From: Nitrospira sp.
GTDB lineage: Bacteria; Nitrospirota; Nitrospiria; Nitrospirales; Nitrospiraceae
Assembly (NCBI GenBank): GCA_025361385.1
Contig: JANYAJ010000405.1
Location: forward strand, 1 to 6,278
Reading direction: 5' to 3'
DNA length: 6,278 nucleotides
The stretch's first letter is position 1, and every line of letters starts with the position of its first letter. Shown here piece by piece: positions 1 through 6,130 of the stretch. A program made the translations under genes and the position numbers. The notes beneath the pieces were generated by a model that did not search any database, had not been told where the DNA came from, and saw nothing but the letters and a program-made list of their open reading frames with translations.

Positions 1-1257
1 CGGTGCGATCCAGGTCGGGGCATGGATGCCATTCGTCACGCTACGGATGGGGACCTGCTCGATTGCCAGGCCCGGCCACATATGGTGCCACATCTCACGC
101 GAGACCCGTCCGTGCTCACGGCTGACCCCGTTCACATGCGCGGCCATTCGTATCGCGAGTGCCGTCATGTTGAATCCTTGTCCCTGCGACTCCGGTGTGT
201 CGCCCAATCGAAGGAAGTCTTCCCGCGAGAGACCCAGTTGTTCCCAATAGCCGGTAAAGTACCGGTCCATGAGGTGATGGGGGAACACGTCGTGGCCGGC
301 TGGCACGGGTGTATGGGTCGTAAATACGGTGCTCTGGCGGACCACTTCGCAGGCGTCTGCGTGCGTCGATCCTTTCTGGATCAATTCGCGAATGCGCTCG
401 AGTGTGAGGAAGGCAGAGTGGCCCTCATTGGCATGCCAGACCGTCGGTGCGATGCCCAAAGCACGAAGCATACGGACACCGCCGATACCCAACAGATATT
501 CCTGACAGAGGCGCATCTCTTGATCGCCGCCATACAGTCGAGCTGAAAGAGCCCGATTCTCAGGGCTGTTCTCGGGGACGTCTGTATCAATGAGGTAGAG
601 GGGCACCCGTCCGGCGAGCACTTTCCAGACTGCTGCAGTGACGACTCGGCTTCCGATCTCGACCGTAATCCTGCAGGCCTCGCCTGATGGAGTGAGGGCA
701 GGATGAATCGGCGATTCTGCTTGTTTAAATGGAGCATACGCCGCTTCTTGCCATCCTTCCGGCGTGATCCGTTGTCGAAAATATCCTTGTGGATACATGA
801 ATCCGATTCCCACCAGGGGCACGCCCAGGTCGCTGGCTTCCTTACAATGGTCCCCGGCAAGAATGCCTAGGCCCCCACTGTAAATCGGGATAGACCGATG
901 TAGGCCAAACTCCGCAGAGAAGTAGGCGATGGTGGGCGCTTTCAAATCGCCGTGCTGTGTTTTAAACCAACTTTGTTTGTTCTGAAGATACTCGTCAAAT
1001 ATCTTGAGAGCGGCAGAGTACAACCGCATATACGAGGGATCTTGGGTGAGGTGCATGAGTCGGTCTGGCCTGACCTTTGCCAGTAATTCTACGGGGTTGT
1101 GGTGGGTCAGTACCCAGAGGGTTGGATCGATGTGCTCAAACAATCGACGAGCCTCCGGGGTCCAACTCCACCATAGGTTATGTGCTAATTCCATGAGACG
1201 TGAGAGGCCGGATGGAATGCCATTCGATAGACTGGTTGCTGCTTGCGAAGTATCCAC
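1..1257 (-). CDS. glgP: Alpha-glucan phosphorylase (GT35, DUF3417 type), N-terminal 419 residues, cut by left edge
   Basis: Cytoplasmic enzyme that releases glucose-1-phosphate from glycogen or maltodextrin by phosphorolysis. The frame is open from the GTG at 1257 to base 1, giving 419 codons; the C-terminal part, including the pyridoxal-phosphate lysine, lies outside the window. Visible family signatures are NLWWSW (27-32) with FEHIDPTLW (40-48) in the DUF3417 region, FSAEFGL (114-120), the glycine-rich IYSGGLGILAGDH (125-137), HANEGHSAF (275-283), FTTHTPVPAGHD (about 313-324), the stretch around NGVS/REMW (about 396-410 region boundary) and VTNGIHAPTW (407-416). The start is chosen because GGAGG lies 4 bases upstream and no ATG precedes the conserved region; the ATG at residue 22 would cut into the domain start. 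The frame is open up to the TAA of the upstream gene, 69 bases away, so the two are probably co-transcribed. Family assignment is secure; the exact start is less so. Confidence 0.95.
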   Translation of the reverse strand, partial: MDTSQAATSLSNGIPSGLSRLMELAHNLWWSWTPEARRLFEHIDPTLWVLTHHNPVELLAKVRPDRLMHLTQDPSYMRLYSAALKIFDEYLQNKQSWFKTQHGDLKAPTIAYFSAEFGLHRSIPIYSGGLGILAGDHCKEASDLGVPLVGIGFMYPQGYFRQRITPEGWQEAAYAPFKQAESPIHPALTPSGEACRITVEIGSRVVTAAVWKVLAGRVPLYLIDTDVPENSPENRALSARLYGGDQEMRLCQEYLLGIGGVRMLRALGIAPTVWHANEGHSAFLTLERIRELIQKGSTHADACEVVRQSTVFTTHTPVPAGHDVFPHHLMDRYFTGYWEQLGLSREDFLRLGDTPESQGQGFNMTALAIRMAAHVNGVSREHGRVSREMWHHMWPGLAIEQVPIRSVTNGIHAPTWIAP

Positions 1258-1261
1258 TGCA

Positions 1262-1266
1262 CCTCC
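1262..1266 (-). promoter_or_regulatory. Ribosome binding site for glgP
   Basis: On the minus strand GGAGG stands 4 bases before the GTG at 1257-1255. The spacing is short but usable. It decides in favour of the GTG start over the in-frame ATG 21 codons later, which has no such site and would remove part of the conserved N-terminus. The rest of the 69-base gap to the upstream gene holds no promoter or terminator that I can see. Confidence 0.5.
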
Positions 1267-1326
1267 AAGTTTCTGGTAGGGAGTCGTCGTCGTGTGGGAA
1301 CGGCCGCGTTCAACTGGCGAGAGCGA

Positions 1327-2181
1327 TTAGGCGTGACCGGCTTTATGCCAGGACGTCCATTCGTCGGAGAATGCCACGGAGGCATAGCGTTCGCCAAGGA
1401 TTTTTGCTACTCGATTCATCAGCCTGGTGACTTGTTGCATGTCCTCCGGAGGAAGATCTTGCCGGAATCGCGGGTGCAGTCCCCAGCGAGTTTCGACTTC
1501 TTCTCCGGCGACGGTTGACATCACGCTGACTAATTTGATTTCGGTTCCTGTTGGCCCCTGAGGTTCAGGTGTCGCAGAGGGCGGTGGCAGGGTGGGTGCG
1601 GTCGCGGGACTGGCGGTATTGACGGCGGCGGCTGGTGGCGCGTCTCCGGCTAAGACTGCTTTGATGGCTGGAATGACGGCGCTCGCGCAGAGGGTTGCCG
1701 CCGAGGATACGTGCTCGTTCCCTGCGATCCCCATCGCCTCGGCGACTCGTCCGCCAAAGTCTTTCAGCATCTCGTTTTTCTCGGGGGTGTCCTCGGTGAC
1801 CAGGAACCGGTATCGCTCATAGGTTTGCCGGCTTTCTGCCACCGCCGCACCGACGGTGAGCATGATTTCCGTTTGGTCGGCGCCAGTACCGAATGCCGGT
1901 TCAAGCACACTTTTCAATTGCAGTGTCACCGCGTCTTCGAGACTGTCCATGAACAGGGGCTGGTCTTTGATCGGCAAGTAGAGAATGGAGAGCCGGTCCG
2001 TGAGGTTGAACATGACTTTGAGGAATTCAAGGTAGATGCCCCATTCATCGTGTCGTTTCAATTTCAAGGCTCGCTCAGGGGCGTTCCGTTTCATGACGGT
2101 CACGGATTCGCCGGCGACGGCGAGTATGAGTTCGGCGATTCCGCGGAGTTGTTCGCTATAAGGATTTTTGGACGTTCCCAC
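1327..2181 (-). CDS. Unrecognised soluble protein, 284 residues, upstream of glgP
   Basis: I do not recognise a family. The protein starts with GTG at 2181, preceded by TGAGGT 4 bases upstream, and ends with TAA at 1327. There is no signal peptide or membrane segment, so it is predicted to be cytoplasmic. Residues 1-179 look mostly helical, with alternating charged and hydrophobic stretches such as EWGIYLEFLKVMFNLTDRL (46-64) and YERYRFLVTEDTPEKNEML (121-139). Residues 180-212 form a low-complexity linker rich in Ala, Pro and Thr. Residues 213-284 form a second small domain with aromatic residues clustered at its end (FSDEWTSWH, 271-279). It lies 69 bases ahead of glgP on the same strand and has its own promoter, so a link to glycogen use is possible, but nothing in the sequence shows it. 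The linker suggests two independently folded modules. That it is a real gene is supported by the promoter, the ribosome site and the domain-like composition. Confidence 0.85.
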   Translation of the reverse strand: MGTSKNPYSEQLRGIAELILAVAGESVTVMKRNAPERALKLKRHDEWGIYLEFLKVMFNLTDRLSILYLPIKDQPLFMDSLEDAVTLQLKSVLEPAFGTGADQTEIMLTVGAAVAESRQTYERYRFLVTEDTPEKNEMLKDFGGRVAEAMGIAGNEHVSSAATLCASAVIPAIKAVLAGDAPPAAAVNTASPATAPTLPPPSATPEPQGPTGTEIKLVSVMSTVAGEEVETRWGLHPRFRQDLPPEDMQQVTRLMNRVAKILGERYASVAFSDEWTSWHKAGHA

Positions 2182-2207
2182 AATGACCTCACATAAAAAG
2201 AGGGGCC

Positions 2208-2237
2208 ATTATATACAGGTTACGGCTTGGTCTCCAA
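2208..2237 (-). promoter_or_regulatory. Sigma70-like promoter for the 284-residue gene and glgP
   Basis: On the minus strand a perfect TATAAT (2213-2208) sits 18 bases after TTGGAG (2237-2232, 4 of 6 to TTGACA). The predicted transcript starts near 2201, leaving about 20 bases before the GTG start, which contain the TGAGGT ribosome site. A small inverted repeat, CTTGG-TCT-CCAAG (2226-2238), covers the -35 region and could be a protein-binding site. Confidence 0.6.
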
Positions 2238-2298
2238 GGGCCGTCTCTCTGGTGAGTCTTTTGATCGGTCAGGCATGGGTCGGAACCGATGGGTCGAT

Positions 2299-2327
2299 TT
2301 GAAAGGGCCACCCCAGTATGCTATAGA
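2299..2327 (+). promoter_or_regulatory. Sigma70-like promoter for the helicase gene
   Basis: TTGAAA (2299-2304, 5 of 6) and TATAGA (2322-2327, 4 of 6) are separated by 17 bases. The predicted start of transcription is near 2334, just ahead of the ATG at 2353. It is divergent from, and about 90 bases away from, the minus-strand promoter. Its position argues that longer reading frames starting at 2227 or 2275 are not the real protein start, because those starts would lie upstream of the transcript. Confidence 0.45.
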
Positions 2328-2352
2328 GCGCGACCACCTCACGAGCTGCTAC

Positions 2353-4380
2353 ATGAACCGAGACAGTACCCCGTATGTGTTGAAACGGTCGCCGGACCAA
2401 GGGCCGGCCTCCGTGCTCTCGCTTAACTATGCCGCAGCGTTGAATGCCCAGCAGCTTGCGGCGGTGACTGCGGGCGAAGGGCCAGCCTTGGTCATTGCCG
2501 GCGCCGGCAGCGGCAAGACGCGAACGCTGGTCTATCGCGTCGCCTATTTGATCGACTCGGGGATCGATCCGTCTCACATCCTGCTGCTCACCTTTACGCG
2601 AAAATCGTCGCAGGAGATGCTCGATCGGGCGGGCGAGCTGATTGGCGTGCGCAGCGAGCGGGTGCGTGGTGGCACGTTCCATTCCGTGGCCAATATGTTG
2701 CTCCGGCGCTATGGTCGATCGATCGGCCTGGAACCCGGCTTTACCATTCTGGATCGAGGTGATGCCGAAGACTTGATTGCCCTGGTTCGTGTGCAGCTCG
2801 GTTTGAACGAAAAAGACAAGCGATTTCCCCGGAAGGGTACGATTGCGGAGATGTTCAGCAAATCCGAGAATACCCTGCGCCCGCTCGACGAGATCGTCGT
2901 CGAAGAGTTCAATCATTTTGCGGACCATCTGGAGGCGCTGGGTCAGTTGCAGCAGGGCTATCAGGCGTCGAAACGCCAGCGCCAGCTGGTGGATTATGAC
3001 GACTTACTGGTGCTGCTGCGGCGGCTTTTGATGGAAGATGCCGCGATCCGGCGGACGATTTCATCGCTGTATCGGTACATTCTGGTGGATGAGTATCAGG
3101 ATACCAATCGTTTGCAGGCGGATGTCATTCGGCACCTCGCGTTCACTCATCGGAACGTCATGGTCGTCGGCGACGACTCGCAATCCATTTATGCGTTCCG
3201 TGGTGCGACGTTCAAGAACATCATGGAATTTCCATCGCTCTTTCCCGGTACCACGATCTATAAGCTCGAGGAAAACTACCGCAGCACCCAGCCGATCCTG
3301 AATCTGGCGAACGCCATTATCGACGTGGCAACCGAGAAATATACGAAGCGGCTCTTTACGCGGAAGTTGGACGGGCCATTGCCGACGTTGGTGGAGGCGG
3401 CAGGGGAGAATGCTCAATCGCGTTTCATCGCGCAGAAGATTTTGGAGCTGCGGGAGGAAGGGGTCCCGCTCAGCGAAATGGCGGTGCTGTTTCGGTCGAG
3501 TTTCCATTCCTTCGATCTGGAAATTGAGCTGTCGCGTCACGGACTGCCATTTATCAAGCGTGGCGGGGTGAAGTTTATCGAGACCGCACATGTTAAGGAT
3601 CTGTTGGCCCATTTACGAGTGGTGGCGAACCCTCTGGATCTCGTTAGCTGGCATCGCGTACTCATGCTCATCGAAGGTGTAGGGCCGAAGAAAGCCCAGG
3701 ATGTCATGGCGGCGCTCGTGAAGTCTGACAATCCCTATCGCGCCCTTTCTGAGATGCCGGGGCGAACGGGGAAGGGGCTGAAGAATTTGGCGCTGACTCT
3801 CGAAAGCCTTGCGGGAGAGGAAGCGCTGCGGCCCGCGCATCTGGTTAGCCAGATCTATGAGTATTACCTGCCGATTTTCAAGGAGCAGTACGACGACTAT
3901 CCCAAGCGTGCGCGGGATCTGGACCATTTACAGACGATCGCGGAGCGGTATCAAGAGCTCGAAGCTTTCTTGTCCGATCTGGCGCTGGAGCCCCCAGATG
4001 GGAGCGCCGCCGGCAACGAGGCCCCCGATCGCGATGACGAGCGACTCGTGCTGTCCACCATCCATTCGGCCAAGGGGCTTGAGTGGCAATGTGTATTCGT
4101 CATGTGGGTTGTGGATGGACGGTTTCCATCGGTCTATGCGTTCGGTGAAGATGAGGAGCTGGAGGAGGAGCGGCGTCTGTTCTATGTTGCCGTGACGAGA
4201 GCCAAGCGGTATCTGTACCTCACCTATCCGATCAATGTGTTCGATCGGGGCAGCGGCATGGTGCTCTCGAACCCGTCTCGTTTTCTGGACCCTGTATCGC
4301 CTGCGTTGCTGGATCAGCTGACCCTCATGGAGGAAGGTGGGCGGCCCGACTGGTATGCCCGCGATAATCATGAGATGTGA
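2353..4380 (+). CDS. uvrD: UvrD/PcrA/Rep-family superfamily 1A DNA helicase
   Basis: ATP-driven 3'-5' DNA helicase acting on nucleoids, in nucleotide excision and mismatch repair or in clearing blocked forks. With the ATG at 2353 it has 675 residues, normal for the family. All expected motifs are present in order: Q-motif LNAQQLAAV (30-38), Walker A GAGSGKT (50-56), motif Ia TFTRKSSQEM (80-89), GTFHS (107-111), DYDDLL (214-219), Walker B DEYQD (246-250), motif III GDDSQSIYAFRGA (273-285), motif IV EENYRST (306-312), motif V STIHSAKGLEW (568-578) and motif VI LFYVAVTRAK (609-618). The protein ends about 57 residues after motif VI and seems to lack the long PcrA/UvrD tail. The start is uncertain: the GTG at 2413 has AAGGG 9 bases upstream and would give 655 residues with a more typical short N-terminus. 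The family is certain, but sequence alone does not separate UvrD, PcrA and Rep. Confidence 0.95.
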   Translation: MNRDSTPYVLKRSPDQGPASVLSLNYAAALNAQQLAAVTAGEGPALVIAGAGSGKTRTLVYRVAYLIDSGIDPSHILLLTFTRKSSQEMLDRAGELIGVRSERVRGGTFHSVANMLLRRYGRSIGLEPGFTILDRGDAEDLIALVRVQLGLNEKDKRFPRKGTIAEMFSKSENTLRPLDEIVVEEFNHFADHLEALGQLQQGYQASKRQRQLVDYDDLLVLLRRLLMEDAAIRRTISSLYRYILVDEYQDTNRLQADVIRHLAFTHRNVMVVGDDSQSIYAFRGATFKNIMEFPSLFPGTTIYKLEENYRSTQPILNLANAIIDVATEKYTKRLFTRKLDGPLPTLVEAAGENAQSRFIAQKILELREEGVPLSEMAVLFRSSFHSFDLEIELSRHGLPFIKRGGVKFIETAHVKDLLAHLRVVANPLDLVSWHRVLMLIEGVGPKKAQDVMAALVKSDNPYRALSEMPGRTGKGLKNLALTLESLAGEEALRPAHLVSQIYEYYLPIFKEQYDDYPKRARDLDHLQTIAERYQELEAFLSDLALEPPDGSAAGNEAPDRDDERLVLSTIHSAKGLEWQCVFVMWVVDGRFPSVYAFGEDEELEEERRLFYVAVTRAKRYLYLTYPINVFDRGSGMVLSNPSRFLDPVSPALLDQLTLMEEGGRPDWYARDNHEM

Positions 4381-4438
4381 TCGATACTTCCTGAGATAAC
4401 CCTCCCATCCTCGACGCGGATCATATCGATGGTGCCTT

Positions 4439-5341
4439 ATGTTGCGTAGAGTGGCCCTGATAGGCCTCCTGTTAGGCGGACTCCTCTCCCTGCCGAGTGC
4501 GGGGCTGTCGGAGGAGCGTCCATCGTTGACGGATCGGATGTGGCGCCAGCTGCTTAGTGAGGCGCAGGCGCTGGGCCTTCCGACGAAGTTCCTTAAGGCG
4601 GTCCCGCCGAGCTTCATCCAGTTTGAGTTCGACGATTTGCGCACCTATGCCGCCGAGTATCATCTCGGCGAGCATCGGATGGTGCTCAATCGTGCGTTGT
4701 CTTTTAACGGAGCCGGCGCCACGTTGCGCCCGCTTGGACGGCTTACGCATGCCGAAATCGAGACGCTCTACCACGAACTGTTTCACGCCTATGTCGATTA
4801 TCTGGCTACGGCGGCGGCTGAGGCGTTGCCGGACCCGGTGCTCAAGTTTGCAAAAGTACAGCAGGGCTGTCGCTATGGAGCGGTTCTGATCACGCCGGTG
4901 GTGCAGAGGAAGGGGGAAATGGAGGAGCGGTTTCTGACTGAACGTGAATCGTGGGAAGCCCTCAACGAAACTTGGGCGGTATTTGTCGGGTGGATGGTGT
5001 GGAATCAGTTAGAGCTGACGAAGGACGCAGGGCAGTCGATCCAAAAGCCAGGGAAGAGTCAGGACGAATGGGTGAGTCGTCTCAGGATTGCCGATCGAGA
5101 AGGGATCCTCCGTGGGTATTACGAACCTGAAGACTCTGCTGAGAGGGTCGTGACTCACAAGCGATACTTGGCGGCTGCCTCGCGCTTGTCATCAGAGGAA
5201 GCGGTGGTGCTGATGAGGGATGTGATGGGGTTCTCCCCCGGCCTCCTTACTCGCGCGATTGGTATATTGGCTGGATCGGAAGAGGGGGGCGAGCGACAGG
5301 GACGATGTGACGGCCAGCGCTCGCACTCCGTCATGCCATGA
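4439..5341 (+). CDS. Predicted exported HExxH (zincin-like) protein, putative metalloprotease
   Basis: A 300-residue protein with an N-terminal export signal: Arg-Arg at 3-4, a hydrophobic core VALIGLLLGGLLSLPSA (5-21), then the charged stretch SEERPS, suggesting Sec cleavage around 21-24 and a periplasmic or secreted location. The key motif is HELFH (112-116) in the setting ETLYHELFHAYVDYL, the HExxH pattern in which two His bind zinc and Glu is catalytic. Candidates for a third, Glu-type ligand are E173 and E177 in EALNETWAVF, about 60 residues later, which fits a gluzincin-like layout. I do not recognise a named family. The last 20 or so residues (EEGGERQGRC onward) are polar and look disordered. 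It starts 58 bases after the helicase stop with no clear promoter or terminator between, so it may be read from the helicase promoter, although a functional link is not obvious. The ribosome site is weak (GGTG). Proteolytic activity is an inference. Confidence 0.85.
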   Translation: MLRRVALIGLLLGGLLSLPSAGLSEERPSLTDRMWRQLLSEAQALGLPTKFLKAVPPSFIQFEFDDLRTYAAEYHLGEHRMVLNRALSFNGAGATLRPLGRLTHAEIETLYHELFHAYVDYLATAAAEALPDPVLKFAKVQQGCRYGAVLITPVVQRKGEMEERFLTERESWEALNETWAVFVGWMVWNQLELTKDAGQSIQKPGKSQDEWVSRLRIADREGILRGYYEPEDSAERVVTHKRYLAAASRLSSEEAVVLMRDVMGFSPGLLTRAIGILAGSEEGGERQGRCDGQRSHSVMP

Positions 5342-5466
5342 ATTATCTCTGGTATATGCCCTGGAAGGCGGGCTAGTGATGTCGTAAATTGTGAAAGGAA
5401 GCGATATTCGGCAGGGTAGGTATTGGTGGTACTCTGAGAAAAACAAGACAATTCTGACTTTGGGTC

Positions 5467-5495
5467 TTGACTTCGTCATACCTCCTCAATAGAAT
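5467..5495 (+). promoter_or_regulatory. Promoter of the tRNA-Tyr/Gly/Thr-tuf operon
   Basis: TTGACT (5467-5472, 5 of 6) and TAGAAT (5490-5495, 5 of 6) are spaced by exactly 17 bases. The next six bases are CGAGCG, a GC-rich discriminator like those of stringently controlled stable-RNA promoters, with transcription expected to start near 5502. An A/T-rich tract at about 5437-5460 occupies the place of an UP element. Growth-rate and ppGpp control are inferred from this layout and from what is known of such promoters. Confidence 0.7.
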
Positions 5496-5538
5496 CGAGC
5501 GTTTCCTGAACAAGGCTGTGTCCGCATCTCGCCGCAAT

Positions 5539-5558
5539 TGTCCTTATTTATAAGGACA
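5539..5558. repeat. Perfect inverted repeat in the tRNA operon leader
   Basis: Two 9-base arms, TGTCCTTAT and ATAAGGACA, flank a central TT. As DNA this is a nearly perfect palindrome of the kind bound by dimeric regulators. As RNA it would fold into an 8-base-pair stem with the loop UUUA. It lies about 37-57 bases downstream of the predicted transcription start. It is not followed by a T-run, so it is not a normal intrinsic terminator. Confidence 0.65.
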
Positions 5559-5586
5559 GGGGGAGATGTGCGTGGACTGGCTTACT

Positions 5587-5617
5587 CTTCTTTTCTCATC
5601 ATGCGATGAAAAAGAAG
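5587..5617. repeat. Imperfect hairpin ahead of tRNA-Tyr
   Basis: The left arm, CTTCTTTT then C then TCATC (5587-5600), pairs with GATGA plus AAAAGAAG (5605-5617). This gives 13 base pairs with one bulged C and a four-base loop, ATGC. It sits about 40 bases before the tRNA-Tyr 5' end. There is no U-run on either strand after it, so it is more likely a leader-processing or folding element than a terminator. Its role is unknown. Confidence 0.5.
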
Positions 5618-5657
5618 CTGACAATTGTGGCTGTAGATTTATCGTACGGGGTGTTTT

Positions 5658-5742
5658 GGGCAGGTACCCAAGTGGCCAAAGGGGGCAGACTGTAAATCTG
5701 TTGCCATCGGCTTCCAAGGTTCGAATCCTTGCCTGCCCACCA
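5658..5742 (+). tRNA. tRNA-Tyr (anticodon GTA)
   Basis: The acceptor stem GGGCAGG (5658-5664) pairs with CCTGCCC (5732-5738), followed by discriminator A and an encoded CCA (5740-5742). The anticodon loop CTGTAAA (5690-5696) carries GTA at 5692-5694. The T arm is CAAGG-TTCGAAT-CCTTG. At 85 bases it has the long variable arm of a class II tRNA, as expected for bacterial tRNA-Tyr. It is the first gene of the tRNA-tuf operon. Confidence 0.97.
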
Positions 5743-5755
5743 TCATTTGGCTTGT

Positions 5756-5786
5756 GGGGCGTAGGGGTTTGGGGCTTGAATTAGGG
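5756..5786 (+). other. Possible G-quadruplex tract in the tRNA-Tyr/Gly spacer
   Basis: Four G-runs follow one another on the transcribed-sense strand: GGGG 5756-5759, GGGG 5764-5767, GGGG 5771-5774 and GGG 5784-5786, with intervals of 4, 3 and 9 bases. A three-layer quadruplex is possible in the RNA, although the last interval is longer than the usual search limit of 7. The whole spacer (5743-5835) is G-rich and encodes nothing that I can support. Confidence 0.35.
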
Positions 5787-5835
5787 ACGGTTGTGAAGTG
5801 TACGGCAGAGTTTGAGAGTGTGGGGATGAAGACGG

Positions 5836-5910
5836 GCGGGCGTAGCTCAGTGGTAGAGTTCCAGCCTTCCAAGCTGGCTGTCGTGGGTTCAAATCCCATC
5901 GCCCGCTCCA
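5836..5910 (+). tRNA. tRNA-Gly (anticodon TCC)
   Basis: The acceptor stem GCGGGCG (5836-5842) pairs with CGCCCGC (5900-5906), then discriminator T and an encoded CCA (5908-5910). The D arm begins TAGCTCAGTGG. The anticodon stem CCAGC/GCTGG encloses CTTCCAA with TCC at 5868-5870. The T arm is GTGGG-TTCAAAT-CCCAT. The total is 75 bases. It is the second gene of the operon, 93 bases after tRNA-Tyr. Confidence 0.97.
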
Positions 5911-5916
5911 AACCGA

Positions 5917-5957
5917 GCTTGCTCGACCCGGAGCGAATAGGATGGGCGCGACGGGAA
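5917..5957 (+). repeat. Spacer repeat, copy 1 (after tRNA-Gly)
   Basis: It begins with GCTTGCTCGA (5917-5926) and ends with GCGCGACGGGAA (5946-5957). The same two blocks in the same order recur after tRNA-Thr. The intervening bases differ in length and sequence, so only the ends are conserved. It lies wholly between tRNA-Gly and tRNA-Thr. Confidence 0.55.
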
Positions 5958-5973
5958 AAGGCGTGAAGTGATG

Positions 5974-6049
5974 GCCCACGTAGCTCAGTTGGTAGAGCAC
6001 GTCCTTGGTAAGGACGAGGTCACGCGTTCGATCCGCGTCGTGGGCTCCA
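5974..6049 (+). tRNA. tRNA-Thr (anticodon GGT)
   Basis: The acceptor stem GCCCACG (5974-5980) pairs with CGTGGGC (6039-6045), then discriminator T and an encoded CCA (6047-6049). The anticodon stem CGTCC/GGACG encloses TTGGTAA with GGT at 6007-6009. The T arm is CGCG-TTCGATC-CGCG. The total is 76 bases. It is the third tRNA of the operon, directly upstream of tuf, matching the order known in E. coli (tyrU-glyT-thrT-tufB) and many other bacteria. Confidence 0.97.
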
Positions 6050-6055
6050 GGTAGG

Positions 6056-6100
6056 GCTTGCTCGATCAGCGCGCTCATTATTCAGTTAGCGCGACGGGAA
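6056..6100 (+). repeat. Spacer repeat, copy 2 (after tRNA-Thr)
   Basis: It begins with GCTTGCTCGA (6056-6065) and ends with GCGCGACGGGAA (6089-6100), matching the copy after tRNA-Gly. Inside this copy CGCGCT (6070-6075) and AGCGCG (6088-6093) can pair into a 6-base-pair stem with a 12-base loop. That pairing is not possible in copy 1, which has different central bases. Confidence 0.55.
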
Positions 6101-6124
6101 TAGTGCTTTGGGAGATTTTCAGAA

Positions 6125-6130
6125 AGGGAG
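6125..6130 (+). promoter_or_regulatory. Ribosome binding site for tuf
   Basis: AGGGAG ends 7 bases before the ATG at 6138, a strong, well-spaced Shine-Dalgarno site. I see no convincing separate promoter between tRNA-Thr and tuf, so tuf is expected to be released from the tRNA transcript by tRNA 3'-end processing. Confidence 0.8.

Larger units (their letters stand above)
5342..5657. other. Intergenic region and tRNA-operon leader
   Basis: This stretch of 316 bases holds no protein gene that I can support. The first 95 bases after the HExxH gene show neither a hairpin with a T-run nor a reading frame of note. From about 5437 the sequence becomes A/T-rich, followed by a strong promoter (5467-5495) and a leader of about 155 bases ahead of tRNA-Tyr. 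The leader contains a perfect inverted repeat (5539-5558) and a longer imperfect hairpin (5587-5617). Confidence 0.7.

Noticed and set aside
381..860. Minus-strand frame of 159 codons inside glgP
   Set aside because: It lies in another frame of the same strand as the phosphorylase, whose frame carries all the conserved motifs; this one shows none.
1592..2196. Plus-strand frames opposite the 284-residue gene
   Set aside because: They are antisense shadows with no ribosome site or domain-like composition, while the minus-strand frame has a promoter and a ribosome site.
2269..2928. Minus-strand frame of 219 codons opposite the helicase start
   Set aside because: It overlaps the helicase coding sequence with its conserved Q-motif and Walker A, and its own translation has no recognisable features.
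4380..4430. ATCGAT pair flanking the gap between the helicase and the HExxH gene
   Set aside because: Each ATCGAT is a 6-base self-palindrome common in such sequence, the spacing is wide and there is no T-run, so neither an operator nor a terminator is supported.
5581..5594. boxA-like antitermination sequence (ACTCTTCTTTT) in the leader
   Set aside because: Only the CTCTT core resembles boxA, and the bases are better explained as the left arm of the hairpin at 5587-5617.
5566..5784. Plus-strand reading frame of 72 codons through the leader and tRNA-Tyr
   Set aside because: It runs through the whole tRNA-Tyr gene, and the peptide in that part is the familiar spurious translation of a tRNA. 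The G-rich stretch before its ATG touches the start codon, so it is not a spaced ribosome site.
5639..6078. Minus-strand and plus-strand frames over the tRNA-Gly and tRNA-Thr genes
   Set aside because: They are translations of tRNA sequence and its complement, a well-known source of false hypothetical proteins.
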